Shown here piece after piece: positions 17,513 to 25,404 of a stretch of 64,000 nucleotides of DNA. The position numbers and the translations under genes were made by a program. Under the pieces are notes generated by a model, which was given only the letters and a program-made list of their open reading frames with translations, was not told the DNA's origin and did not search any database. The number at the start of each line of letters is the position of its first letter. The stretch's first letter is position 1. The stretch is taken from contig CAJTUI010000009.1 of NCBI GenBank assembly GCA_910579705.1, forward strand, positions 1 to 64,000. The letters run 5' to 3'. This DNA is from an uncultured Christensenella sp. GTDB lineage: Bacteria > Bacillota > Clostridia > Christensenellales > Borkfalkiaceae.

Positions 17513-17782
17513 ATGAGAGCGGTTTTAACGGTTATCGGTAAGGACAAGACGGGCATTATCGCAAAGGTAAGCGCAGTGCTTTCAGGGAAAGGAGTGAACA
17601 TTCTCGACATAAGCCAGACGATATTGCAGGAGTATTTCGCAATGATTATGCTTGTCGATTTATCGGATTCGGAAATTCCCCTGTCCGTGCTTGCGGACGA
17701 GTGCAGGGCGCTGGGCGAAGAGATAGGTATGTCCATACACGTTCAGCACGAAGACATTTTCAACGCTATGCATAAGGTATAA
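17513..17782 (+). CDS. ACT-domain protein (UPF0237 family)
   Basis: An 89-residue protein consisting of one ACT domain, the small ligand-binding fold seen in regulators of amino-acid metabolism. It begins RAVLTVIGKDKTGIIAKVSAVLSGKGVNILDI, the standard betaalphabeta start. Family members are nearly always encoded directly before a DUF711 protein, as here (6-base gap), and probably sense an amino acid to control it. A clear AAAGGAGAAG ribosome site precedes the ATG. The ligand is unknown. Confidence 0.92.
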   Translation: MRAVLTVIGKDKTGIIAKVSAVLSGKGVNILDISQTILQEYFAMIMLVDLSDSEIPLSVLADECRALGEEIGMSIHVQHEDIFNAMHKV

Positions 17783-17788
17783 AGAGCT

Positions 17789-19144
17789 ATGTTTAATTAC
17801 GGAGACGTACTGGAAACTATAAATATGGTCGAAAGGGAGCACCTTGACATCAGAACGGTCACTATGGGCATTTCCCTTTTACCTTGCATAAGCGGCTCGG
17901 CGGAGAGTACGGCAAGGAACGTATACGACACGGTTTGCGAAAAGGCCGAGAATATCGTAAAAGTTACGCAGGAGCTTTCGCGCGAGTACGGCATACCGAT
18001 TGTAAACAAGCGCGTTTCGGTCACGCCAGCCGCGGTCGTTTGCGCGCCGTTTGCGGATAAGTCGCACCTAATCGGCAAGGCCTTGGACAACGCCGCAAAA
18101 CAGCTGGGGATAGATTTCCTCGGCGGGTATTCCGCGCTCGTACACAAGGGAATGGCCGATTACGAAAGAACGTTTATTAACAGTATCCCCGAAGTTCTGG
18201 CGGATACCGAAAGGCTTTGCTCATCCGTAAATATAGGCTCCACCAAGTCGGGAATAAATATGGACGCAGTAAAACTGATGGGTGAAACCGTCAAGAAAAC
18301 CGCGGCCCTTACAGCCGCGCGCGACGGATTCGGTTGCGCAAAGCTTGTTGTGTTTTGTAACGCGGTGGAGGACAACCCCTTTATGGCGGGCGCGTTCCAC
18401 GGCATAGGCGAAAGCGGAGCAGTTATAAACGTGGGAGTTTCCGGCCCCGGAGTTGTGCGGCACGCGGTAGAGTGCGCGCATGGTGCGGATTTGTCGGAGC
18501 TTGCGGAAGTTATCAAGCGCACTGCGTTTAAGATTACAAGGGCGGGACAGCTGATTGCGCGCGAGGCGGCCAAACGGCTGAACGCCGAATTCGGCATTGT
18601 GGATTTATCGCTTGCGCCTACGCCGACCGTAGGGGATTCCGTTGCGGCGATACTGGAAGGAATAGGGCTGGAAAGCGTGGGAACGCACGGCACGACCGCC
18701 TGCCTTGCAATGCTTAACGACGCAGTGAAAAAGGGCGGTATAATGGCAAGCTCGCGCGTGGGCGGGCTGTCGGGCGCGTTCATACCCGTTTCGGAAGACG
18801 AGGGAATGATTAAAGCCGCCGAACGCGGGGATCTGAATATCGACAAGCTGGAGGCTATGACGGCCGTCTGCTCGGTTGGGCTGGATATGATTGCCGTTCC
18901 GGGCGAAACGTCGGCCTCGACCATAAGCGCGATTATTGCCGACGAGGCCGCGATAGGTATGATTAACAACAAGACGACTGCGGTCAGGATTATTCCCGTT
19001 CCAAATAAAACGGTGGGGGATTGCGTGGATTTCGGCGGACTTTTGGGAAGGGCGCCGATTATGCCCGTACATAAACTGTCGTCGGAAAAATTTATTTCGA
19101 GGGGCGGACTTATACCCGCGCCGATACATTCCAATAAAAATTAA
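17789..19144 (+). CDS. DUF711/UPF0210 (PFL) family protein
   Basis: A 451-residue cytoplasmic protein of the UPF0210 family, structurally related to pyruvate formate-lyase-like barrels but without the glycyl-radical machinery; the biochemical function is not established. Family features include the N-terminal LETINMVEREHLDIRTVTMGISLL, Gly-rich loops such as INVGVSGPGVVRHA, and the C-terminal DCVDFGGLLGRAP. The length is normal. It is paired with the upstream ACT-domain gene, a conserved arrangement suggesting that the ACT protein regulates it. Confidence 0.9.
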   Translation: MFNYGDVLETINMVEREHLDIRTVTMGISLLPCISGSAESTARNVYDTVCEKAENIVKVTQELSREYGIPIVNKRVSVTPAAVVCAPFADKSHLIGKALDNAAKQLGIDFLGGYSALVHKGMADYERTFINSIPEVLADTERLCSSVNIGSTKSGINMDAVKLMGETVKKTAALTAARDGFGCAKLVVFCNAVEDNPFMAGAFHGIGESGAVINVGVSGPGVVRHAVECAHGADLSELAEVIKRTAFKITRAGQLIAREAAKRLNAEFGIVDLSLAPTPTVGDSVAAILEGIGLESVGTHGTTACLAMLNDAVKKGGIMASSRVGGLSGAFIPVSEDEGMIKAAERGDLNIDKLEAMTAVCSVGLDMIAVPGETSASTISAIIADEAAIGMINNKTTAVRIIPVPNKTVGDCVDFGGLLGRAPIMPVHKLSSEKFISRGGLIPAPIHSNKN

Positions 19145-19156
19145 GAGGTGATTAAA

Positions 19157-20932
19157 ATGCAGAGAAACGAGGTCAAAGAACAGTATAAATGGAAGACGGA
19201 GGATTTGTTTGCGTCCGATAAGGACTGGGAGCAGAATTTTGATAAAACGGTTGCGGCGATAGGTTTGGCGCAATATTCGGGCAAGCTCGGCGACAGGAAA
19301 CAGCTGTTGGAGCTTTTCAGGAAAAACGACGAGCTTCTGATTGCTATGGAAAGGCTTGCGATTTACGCGGGGCTTAAACACGACGAGGATTCAAGCATTT
19401 CCAAATATACCGCTTATGACGCCAAAATCGGCATTATGTTTGCTAAGTATTCGGCTGACGTCGCGTTTATCGAGCCCGAACTGGCTCAGGCGGACGACAA
19501 ATATCTTCAATCGCTCATAGACGATAAAGACTTTTTCGCATACGATTACCAGATAAAGCGTATTATGCAGGGCAAGCCGCACATGCTTTCCGAGGAGAAA
19601 GAGCGGCTTATAGGTATGCTGGGCGAAACGTTTTCCACGTTCAACGAAACCTATTCTATGATTAACAACGTTGATTTTCCTTTCCCCGAGATAGAACTGG
19701 ACGGCGAGCGCGTCAAGCTCACCCACGGCGTGTACGGCACGATTATGCACGGAAACGACAGAGAAAAGAGGAAAGAAGCGTACGAGAATTATTACGCCGC
19801 GTTCATAAGCCTTATAAATTCCATTACTTCCACTTATTACGGAAACGTTAAAAAAGACGTTTTTCTTGCCAAGACCTATAATTTCGGGTCCTGTCTGGAA
19901 CGCGCGCTGTTTACCGAGGACGTGGACAGGAAAGTGTACGATAACTTACTTAAATCCGTAGATAAGAACCTGTCTTCAATGCACCGCTATGTCGCGGACA
20001 GAAAGAAGATAATGAACTGCGACAAGCTCTATTTTTACGATATGAACGCGCCTATGGTTAGCGGGGTTGAGTTCAAGCTCGGATACGACGAGGCTTACGA
20101 TTACGTGATAAGAGGGCTTTCACCGCTTGGTAAAGAATATCAGGCGCTGTTGAAGAGAGGGCACGACGAACGCTGGATTGACGTTGAAGAAACGGACGGA
20201 AAGCGCAGCGGAGCGTACAGTACGGGTTGTTACGGAAGTCACCCTTACGTGTTGTTGAATTATCAGCCCACTTTAAACGAAGTGTTTACGATAGCGCACG
20301 AAATGGGACACTCGTTGCACACATATTTTTCTTCGGCCGCACAGCCCTATGCAAAGAGCAATTACAAGATATTCGTCGCGGAAGTTGCAAGCACGGTAAA
20401 CGAAGTTCTGTTGCTGAAATTTATGGTTGACGAGGCGGAGGATATAAACTTAAAGAAATATCTTCTCAATCATTACCTCGATACTATCCGTGCGACGCTC
20501 CACCGCCAGACTATGTTTGCGGAATTCGAATACGAGGCGCACAGTATGGTCGAGCGTGACGAGCCGTTGACGAAGGAGAACTTGTGCAGTCTTTATGAAA
20601 AGCTTGGTAAAAAGTATTACGGAGAAGCGATAGAGCACGACTATGACATATCCTGCGAATGGACGAGAATACCGCATTTCTATTCGGCGTTCTACGTTTA
20701 CAAATACGCGACGGGTATTATAAGCGCGATTAATATTGCAAACCGTATTCTCAAAGAAGGGGAAAGCGCCGTCAAAGATTACTTCAAATTCCTTTCGGGC
20801 GGCTCTTCCGCGGACCCCGTATCGCTTTTGAAACTTGCGGGCGTTGACTTAACCGAGCAGGCGCCCTACGACTTTGCAATGCGCGAATTTGATAAAACTC
20901 TTACGGAATTTGAAAAATTAATGGGAATATAA
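19157..20932 (+). CDS. pepF: Oligoendopeptidase F (M3 family metallopeptidase)
   Basis: A 591-residue cytoplasmic zinc endopeptidase that degrades short peptides. The HExxH zinc motif is in IAHEMGHSLHT (around residue 380), with the third ligand Glu in the following VAEVASTVNE segment. The N-terminal helical lid and the C-terminal YATG and FLSGGSS segments fit the family and its usual length (about 600). I prefer ATG 19157, which follows an AAGAGGTG ribosome site; a GTG nine bases upstream lies inside that site. The gene follows the DUF711 gene within a few bases. Confidence 0.95.
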   Translation: MQRNEVKEQYKWKTEDLFASDKDWEQNFDKTVAAIGLAQYSGKLGDRKQLLELFRKNDELLIAMERLAIYAGLKHDEDSSISKYTAYDAKIGIMFAKYSADVAFIEPELAQADDKYLQSLIDDKDFFAYDYQIKRIMQGKPHMLSEEKERLIGMLGETFSTFNETYSMINNVDFPFPEIELDGERVKLTHGVYGTIMHGNDREKRKEAYENYYAAFISLINSITSTYYGNVKKDVFLAKTYNFGSCLERALFTEDVDRKVYDNLLKSVDKNLSSMHRYVADRKKIMNCDKLYFYDMNAPMVSGVEFKLGYDEAYDYVIRGLSPLGKEYQALLKRGHDERWIDVEETDGKRSGAYSTGCYGSHPYVLLNYQPTLNEVFTIAHEMGHSLHTYFSSAAQPYAKSNYKIFVAEVASTVNEVLLLKFMVDEAEDINLKKYLLNHYLDTIRATLHRQTMFAEFEYEAHSMVERDEPLTKENLCSLYEKLGKKYYGEAIEHDYDISCEWTRIPHFYSAFYVYKYATGIISAINIANRILKEGESAVKDYFKFLSGGSSADPVSLLKLAGVDLTEQAPYDFAMREFDKTLTEFEKLMGI

Positions 20933-20938
20933 AGTACT

Positions 20939-22390
20939 ATGTCAGACAAAACAAACATAATGCCCAATAATCTGGACGCCGAGCAGGCGCTTTTGGGGTG
21001 TATGATAATAGACAACGAAATTCTGGCGGAAGTTCTTGAACAGGTGGATAAAAACGATTTCTATCAGGAATCGCACCAGTATATACTTTCGGCGATGAAA
21101 ATTATTTTCGGCGCGCGCAAACCCGTGGATATAGTAACGCTGTGCGACAGGCTTGACAGCGACGGTAATCTTGAAAAGGCGGGCGGCATTTCCTACGTTT
21201 CTGAGCTTGCCCAGATTACGCCTTCCGCGGCCAATTATAAGCACTATCTGGACATAGTCAAGCGTGACAGCGTAAACAGAAGTCTTATCCGCGCCGCGCG
21301 GGAAATCGCGGAGTTTTCCAAAAACAGCGACGACAGTTTAAAAAGCGTGCAGTTTGCGGAAGAGAAAATTTTCAATGTTTCGCGCACGAACGACACTTCG
21401 GTCGTAAAGGACATACGCGAGGGCAGCGGTATAAACGCCGTCCTCGACAAGTTCGAAAAGCTTGCAAAGGATAAGGACGCATACCGCGGAATTACTACGG
21501 GGTTTACCCGTCTGGACAGGCTTACGAACGGTTTACAGAAATCAGACCTGATAGTCATAGCCGCCCGTCCCGGTATGGGAAAAACTTCGCTTGCTATGAA
21601 CATAATCGAGAGCGCGGCGTTGGGCGCAAACGCGGTGTGCGCGGTCTTTTCTCTGGAAATGCCCGAAGTGCAGATTATACAAAGGCTTTTGTGCGGCGCG
21701 GCGAACGTGAGTATGTCGGCCGCGCTATCTGGAAAGCTTACGACAAACGACTGGAAAAAGCTGTTTAAGGCCAGCGATAAGCTCAGGCAGAGCCATATAA
21801 ACATAGACGACTCTTCAAGGGTTACGCCCGCGGAGATACTGTCAAAGTGCAGAAGAATAAAATCAAAAAACAACGGCAGGCTCGACCTTGTTATGATTGA
21901 CTACATACAGCTTATGGGTGCGGACAAGGTAAGCGGCGGAGAGCAGAACAGAACGCAGGAAGTCGCGTCCATAACGCGCGAACTTAAAATTATGGCCAAG
22001 GAACTCAACGTTCCCGTAATCGCGCTGTCGCAGTTGAGGCGTATCCAGTCAGGCGAACCGCAGTTGTCGGATTTGAGGGAATCGGGCGCGATAGAGCAAG
22101 ACGCGGATATAGTTATGTTTATTAACCGTCCCGACGTGAACGCTACCGATGAAGACATTGAAAAGAAAAAAATCGTAAAGGGAATGGCAGACCTGATAGT
22201 CGCAAAGCACAGAAACGGCGGGCTTGACAGAATAAAACTGCGCTTTAAGGGCGAGCTTACGAAATTCGTCAACCCAGAAACAAACGAGGATATGCAACCT
22301 CCTCCCGAAAACAACTATGCGCCCGCGCCCGACGAGGCGCCGCCTCTGGAAGAGGATGCGATACCGCCCGACGAGGAAATGCCTTTTTAA
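20939..22390 (+). CDS. dnaB: Replicative DNA helicase DnaB (DnaC in Bacillus naming)
   Basis: The 483-residue hexameric helicase unwinds DNA at the replication fork. The N-terminal helical domain (PNNLDAEQALLGCMIID) is followed by the linker helix and a RecA-like motor with Walker A ARPGMGKTS near residue 220, Walker B LDLVMIDYIQLM, and the arginine-finger region ending KHRNGG. No intein is present. The C-terminal tail is unusually rich in Pro, Asp and Glu (about the last 30 residues). The start codon is six bases after pepF; the ribosome site is weak. The next gene starts one base after its stop. Confidence 0.97.
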   Translation: MSDKTNIMPNNLDAEQALLGCMIIDNEILAEVLEQVDKNDFYQESHQYILSAMKIIFGARKPVDIVTLCDRLDSDGNLEKAGGISYVSELAQITPSAANYKHYLDIVKRDSVNRSLIRAAREIAEFSKNSDDSLKSVQFAEEKIFNVSRTNDTSVVKDIREGSGINAVLDKFEKLAKDKDAYRGITTGFTRLDRLTNGLQKSDLIVIAARPGMGKTSLAMNIIESAALGANAVCAVFSLEMPEVQIIQRLLCGAANVSMSAALSGKLTTNDWKKLFKASDKLRQSHINIDDSSRVTPAEILSKCRRIKSKNNGRLDLVMIDYIQLMGADKVSGGEQNRTQEVASITRELKIMAKELNVPVIALSQLRRIQSGEPQLSDLRESGAIEQDADIVMFINRPDVNATDEDIEKKKIVKGMADLIVAKHRNGGLDRIKLRFKGELTKFVNPETNEDMQPPPENNYAPAPDEAPPLEEDAIPPDEEMPF

Positions 22391-22391
22391 T

Positions 22392-23387
22392 ATGGACACG
22401 CAAATTTTACCTGTCGACGGGCGGTCGCTGGAATTATCGAAAAAAATTATATGCGAGGGTGGCGCGGTTGCTTTTCCTACCGAAACGGTTTACGGGCTGG
22501 GCGCGAACGCGCTCGATACAGCCGCGGTCGAAAATATCTTTAAAATAAAGGGACGGCCCAGCGACAATCCGCTCATAGTGCACGTTCACTCGGGGTTCGA
22601 TATAAGTGCTCTGGTGGATTATGTTCCCGATTACGCGAAAAGGCTTGCGGAAAAGTTTTTACCCGGTCCGCTTACTATGGTATATAAAAGTAAGGGCAAG
22701 GTCAGTGCGGCTGTGTCCTGCGGACTTGAAACGCTTGCCGTGCGCGTTCCTTCGCACGATAGTGCGCAGAAGTTTTTAAAGTATGTCGGATTGCCGATTG
22801 CCGCGCCTTCGGCAAATATTTCAAAGCACGTAAGCCCCGTCACGGCCGAGCACGTGTTTGCGGACCTTAACGGCAGAATTTCCGTTATTCTGGACGGCGG
22901 CAAGTGCTCGGGCGGGATAGAAAGTACGGTTCTGGACTGTACGGGAGATATTCCCGTGGTTTTGAGGAGCGGGCTGATAACGCGCCGAATGATCGCCGAA
23001 ACGGTCGGCGATTGCGGAGAGTACGTAATGAAAGAGGGCGAAAAAGCGCGTTCGCCGGGAATGAAGTACAAGCATTATTCGCCCGACTGCGACACGTTGC
23101 TTTTCAGTTTCGAGGAACGTGAAGAGGCCGTGGCGAAATACAGGGCTTTAAACGGGCAGGGAAACAATGCTTATATACTTTGCGACGACGAGACGTTTAG
23201 GCTTATCGGCGTTGAAAAGGTTCTGAATTTAGGCGAAAGCGCGGAAGAGATAGCGTCGAATTTATACCTTAAACTTCGCGAAGGCGAAAAAATTGCACAG
23301 ACTATAATAGCGATAGCCCCGCGCGAGCAGAGCGGGATTATGGCGGGCGTGATGAACAGACTTGCAAAGGCGTGTAAAGGTCAATGA
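22392..23387 (+). CDS. tsaC: Threonylcarbamoyl-AMP synthase (Sua5/YwlC type)
   Basis: Makes threonylcarbamoyl-AMP from threonine, bicarbonate and ATP, the first step of the t6A37 modification of tRNAs reading ANN codons. The 331-residue protein has the YrdC-like catalytic domain (residues 10-205) with the KxRP/SxN-type features ETVYGLGANA, KIKGRPSDNPL and APSANIS, followed by a Sua5 C-terminal domain (residues 225-330) typical of the longer bacterial form. The start is the ATG at 22392, right after the dnaB stop. It overlaps the phosphatase gene by four bases. Gene order matches ywlC-ywlE-rpiB in Bacillus. Confidence 0.95.
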   Translation: MDTQILPVDGRSLELSKKIICEGGAVAFPTETVYGLGANALDTAAVENIFKIKGRPSDNPLIVHVHSGFDISALVDYVPDYAKRLAEKFLPGPLTMVYKSKGKVSAAVSCGLETLAVRVPSHDSAQKFLKYVGLPIAAPSANISKHVSPVTAEHVFADLNGRISVILDGGKCSGGIESTVLDCTGDIPVVLRSGLITRRMIAETVGDCGEYVMKEGEKARSPGMKYKHYSPDCDTLLFSFEEREEAVAKYRALNGQGNNAYILCDDETFRLIGVEKVLNLGESAEEIASNLYLKLREGEKIAQTIIAIAPREQSGIMAGVMNRLAKACKGQ

Positions 23388-23833
23388 AAAGAAAAAAGAT
23401 ACTTTTTGTGTGCACGGGCAATACCTGCCGCAGTCCTATGGCGGAGGCGTTGTTGCGCGACATTATTAAGAAAAATAAAATAAAGTGGTGGGACGTGGCC
23501 TCTTGCGGAGTTTATGCGGAAGTTGGCGGCACGATAAGCCCTAACAGCAAAGCCGTTCTGAAAGAGGTAGGCATAACGGTGGATAAGTTTGCGCCGCGGC
23601 AGCTCACCCAGAAACTTATTGCGGCAAGTACGCTTGTCGTTTGTATGACCGAAAATCAAAAGCAGATGCTTGAAGACTGCGGCAACGTCCAATGCGTCAA
23701 GGATATTTGCGGCTATGATATTCCCGACCCGTACGGTTGCGATATTCAGGCGTATCGTATAACGCGCGAGGCTTTGGCGAAGGCGTGCAGACTTATAGTA
23801 GATAATTATATTTTACAGTATAAAGGAGAATAA
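23384..23833 (+). CDS. ywlE: Low-molecular-weight phosphatase, YwlE-like (protein-arginine phosphatase)
   Basis: A 149-residue phosphatase with the P-loop CTGNTCRS at residues 10-17 (Cys nucleophile and Arg) and the general acid Asp in the late DIPDPYG segment. The Thr in CTGNTCR is the residue that, in Bacillus YwlE, favours phosphoarginine over phosphotyrosine, so a protein-arginine phosphatase role is likely; in YwlE systems it counteracts McsB kinase, which marks proteins for ClpCP. No mcsAB is in this window. It overlaps tsaC by four bases and is followed by rpiB two bases later. Confidence 0.9.
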   Translation: MKRKKILFVCTGNTCRSPMAEALLRDIIKKNKIKWWDVASCGVYAEVGGTISPNSKAVLKEVGITVDKFAPRQLTQKLIAASTLVVCMTENQKQMLEDCGNVQCVKDICGYDIPDPYGCDIQAYRITREALAKACRLIVDNYILQYKGE

Positions 23834-23834
23834 A

Positions 23835-24284
23835 ATGAAAATAGCTTTGGCGTGCGACCACGGCGGTCTTAATTTGAAAAAACAAATTATCAAGTATCTC
23901 GAAGAGCAGGGATACGAGTATATCGATTACGGCACGGACAGTTTGGAAAGTTGCGATTATCCCGACTTTGCTCTGCCTGCAGCGGAGGCCGTAGCCGCCG
24001 GCGAGTGCGAGCGCGGGATTTTAGTCTGCTCGACTGGGATAGGCGTGTCGATTGTCGCAAACAAAGTTCCGGGCGTCAGGTGTGCGCACTGTCACGACAG
24101 TTACTGTGCCGAGTTCACAAGACTGCATAACGACGCAAACGTTCTTGCATTGGGTGAAAAAGTAGTGGGGGTAGGTTACGCTATCAAAATAGTAGACACT
24201 TTTCTTAAAACTCAGTTCGAGGGGGGCAGACACCAGCGCAGAGTGGATAAAATTACCGCGGTAGAAAAGAAATATAACGGATAA
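23835..24284 (+). CDS. rpiB: Ribose-5-phosphate isomerase B
   Basis: Interconverts ribose-5-phosphate and ribulose-5-phosphate in the pentose phosphate pathway. The 149-residue protein starts with the family's ALACDHGGLNLKKQI, contains the active-site Cys in ILVCSTGIGVSI, and the conserved RCAHCHDSY and NDANVLALGEKV. The length is normal. An AAGGAG ribosome site precedes it, inside the end of ywlE. It closes the plus-strand operon that began with pepF or earlier. Confidence 0.96.
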   Translation: MKIALACDHGGLNLKKQIIKYLEEQGYEYIDYGTDSLESCDYPDFALPAAEAVAAGECERGILVCSTGIGVSIVANKVPGVRCAHCHDSYCAEFTRLHNDANVLALGEKVVGVGYAIKIVDTFLKTQFEGGRHQRRVDKITAVEKKYNG

Positions 24285-24325
24285 TTTATCGGAATGTGCA
24301 CATATTAGTTGTACGGAGGTAAATT

Positions 24326-24478
24326 ATGAGATTAAATTGCGGTGATACCTGCCCGAAGTCCGGTTCTTACAAAGTAATCGACGGCAAAGGCAACGTAATT
24401 AATTCTGTTTGGGTAGGACAGGGCGAAACTATGCCCCCTACGCAGTATTCGGATTGCCATTACGAATCCGAGTCCTAA
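24326..24478 (+). CDS. Small YjzC-like protein
   Basis: A 50-residue ORF with a strong CGGAGG ribosome site seven bases before its ATG. The sequence opens with CGDTCPKSGSYKVID and has GQGETMPPT and a C-terminal CHYESES. The order of Pro-x-Ser-Gly-x-Tyr, a Gly-rich middle and Gly-Glu-x-x-Pro-Pro-Thr resembles the YjzC family of short Bacillus proteins of unknown function, which accompany sporulating Firmicutes. Three Cys residues might bind metal. It is the last gene before a strong terminator and may be cotranscribed with rpiB. Confidence 0.7.
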   Translation: MRLNCGDTCPKSGSYKVIDGKGNVINSVWVGQGETMPPTQYSDCHYESES

Positions 24479-24504
24479 GTTAAACGGATTACTTTCGAAA
24501 AATG

Positions 24505-24536
24505 CGCCCTCTTACGATTTTGTTTGTAAGAGGGCG
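24505..24536 (+). terminator. Strong terminator after the YjzC-like gene
   Basis: A perfect 11-bp stem (CGCCCTCTTAC / GTAAGAGGGCG), 10-base loop, then TTTAATTTTTTT. Confidence 0.9.
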
Positions 24537-24559
24537 TTTAATTTTTTTGATACATAATA

Positions 24560-24588
24560 TTGATTTTGAGCGCGAGTTATGATAATAT
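24560..24588 (+). promoter_or_regulatory. Promoter of the small membrane protein gene
   Basis: TTGATT and TAATAT separated by 17 bp, 33 bases before the ATG, which is preceded by a CGGAG ribosome site. Confidence 0.6.
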
Positions 24589-24621
24589 ATCCGTGTAAAT
24601 TATATATGCGGAGAATAAAAT

Positions 24622-24960
24622 ATGCTTTATATTTGGATTATTACTGCGATTTTGCCTGTCCTTGTTATTCTGGGATTTGTCATTTTTGCGGTATACAGTA
24701 AACAGAAAGATAAAGAATTCAATAACGAAATGATGAAAAGATTGCCGGACGTTGAATACACGGAAATTGTTTCTTCTTCACACGGTTGCCACGGTTCTAT
24801 AAGCGTTTTGAATTCAGACGGTGAAGGCGGATACGGTTCTTATCGTTCTTGTCTGACTACTAAGTTTTTGGTGGTTTATAAATCCGGCTATAAACAAATT
24901 ATTAATCTGCGCGACGGAACGCCGCTCTTTAACGAATATGTAAACTTACTTAAAAAATAA
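24622..24960 (+). CDS. Small single-pass membrane protein of unknown function
   Basis: A 112-residue protein with one N-terminal membrane helix (about residues 3-26) followed by a Lys-rich stretch (cytoplasmic side) and an 80-residue soluble part with two Cys residues and a Ser/Gly-rich segment (SSSHGCHGS, GEGGYGSYRS). I recognise no family. It has a good promoter and ribosome site, so it is likely real. It stands alone between the rpiB group terminator and a convergent tRNA-Leu. Confidence 0.65.
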   Translation: MLYIWIITAILPVLVILGFVIFAVYSKQKDKEFNNEMMKRLPDVEYTEIVSSSHGCHGSISVLNSDGEGGYGSYRSCLTTKFLVVYKSGYKQIINLRDGTPLFNEYVNLLKK

Positions 24961-25012
24961 ATAGGAAAAATTATAGTATAGGCGCACTAAAACAGTGTTC
25001 CTATTTATAAAA

Positions 25013-25047
25013 ATAACGTAAGTCAAACACTGTTCAACTTACGTTAT
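25013..25047 (-). terminator. Terminator after tRNA-Leu (CAG)
   Basis: A 10-bp stem (ATAACGTAAG / CTTACGTTAT) with T-rich sequence on the minus-strand 3' side; it may also serve the convergent upstream gene. Confidence 0.65.
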
Positions 25048-25050
25048 TCT

Positions 25051-25133
25051 TGGTGCGGACGAAGGGACTTGAACCCCCACGGTTGCCCACAGGAACCTGA
25101 AACCTGCGCGTCTGCCAATTCCGCCACGTCCGC
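25051..25133 (-). tRNA. tRNA-Leu (anticodon CAG)
   Basis: On the minus strand: acceptor GCGGACG/CGTCCGC, leucine-type D arm (GTGGCGGAATTGGCAGACGC), anticodon loop TTCAGGT giving CAG, a long variable arm, T-loop GTTCAAGTC and an encoded CCA. The last pair of the anticodon stem is a U-U mismatch. It decodes CUG. Confidence 0.95.
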
Positions 25134-25145
25134 AAAACATTAGTT

Positions 25146-25174
25146 ATTATAAATAAAATATAATCGCTTGTCAA
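25146..25174 (-). promoter_or_regulatory. Promoter of tRNA-Leu (CAG)
   Basis: On the minus strand consensus TTGACA and TATAAT are separated by 17 bp, 13 bases before the tRNA. Confidence 0.8.
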
Positions 25175-25286
25175 GTATAAGTAAACGGTTTAATAAATTT
25201 TATAATTAAATTTACCGTGATTATTTTTAACTAATTTTTGAATTTTATAACAAATTACAAATTTATAAAAAATTTGTTTCATATCT

Positions 25287-25315
25287 TTGCAAATCTTATG
25301 CATATTTGATATAAT
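25287..25315 (+). promoter_or_regulatory. Promoter of adhE
   Basis: TTGCAA and TATAAT separated by 17 bp. The leader of about 85 bases contains a weak hairpin and no obvious Rex-type palindrome. A second TATAAT at 25366 lacks a well-spaced -35. The rest of 25175-25286 is AT-rich with nothing I can name. Confidence 0.7.
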
Positions 25316-25404
25316 TTTATCGATAAATAAATACCGATTAAAAATTGTCGGTGCTTATCACATACTATAATCTGTATTAAATTTTTTTGCATATAGGAGG
25401 ACAT

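Noticed and set aside
18160..19134. 324-codon open frame on the minus strand
   Set aside because: Antisense of the DUF711 gene; Ser/Pro/Thr-rich composition is typical of such shadows.
25175..25404. Riboswitch or Rex operator upstream of adhE
   Set aside because: The AT-rich leader shows only a weak 5-bp hairpin and no palindrome resembling a Rex site.
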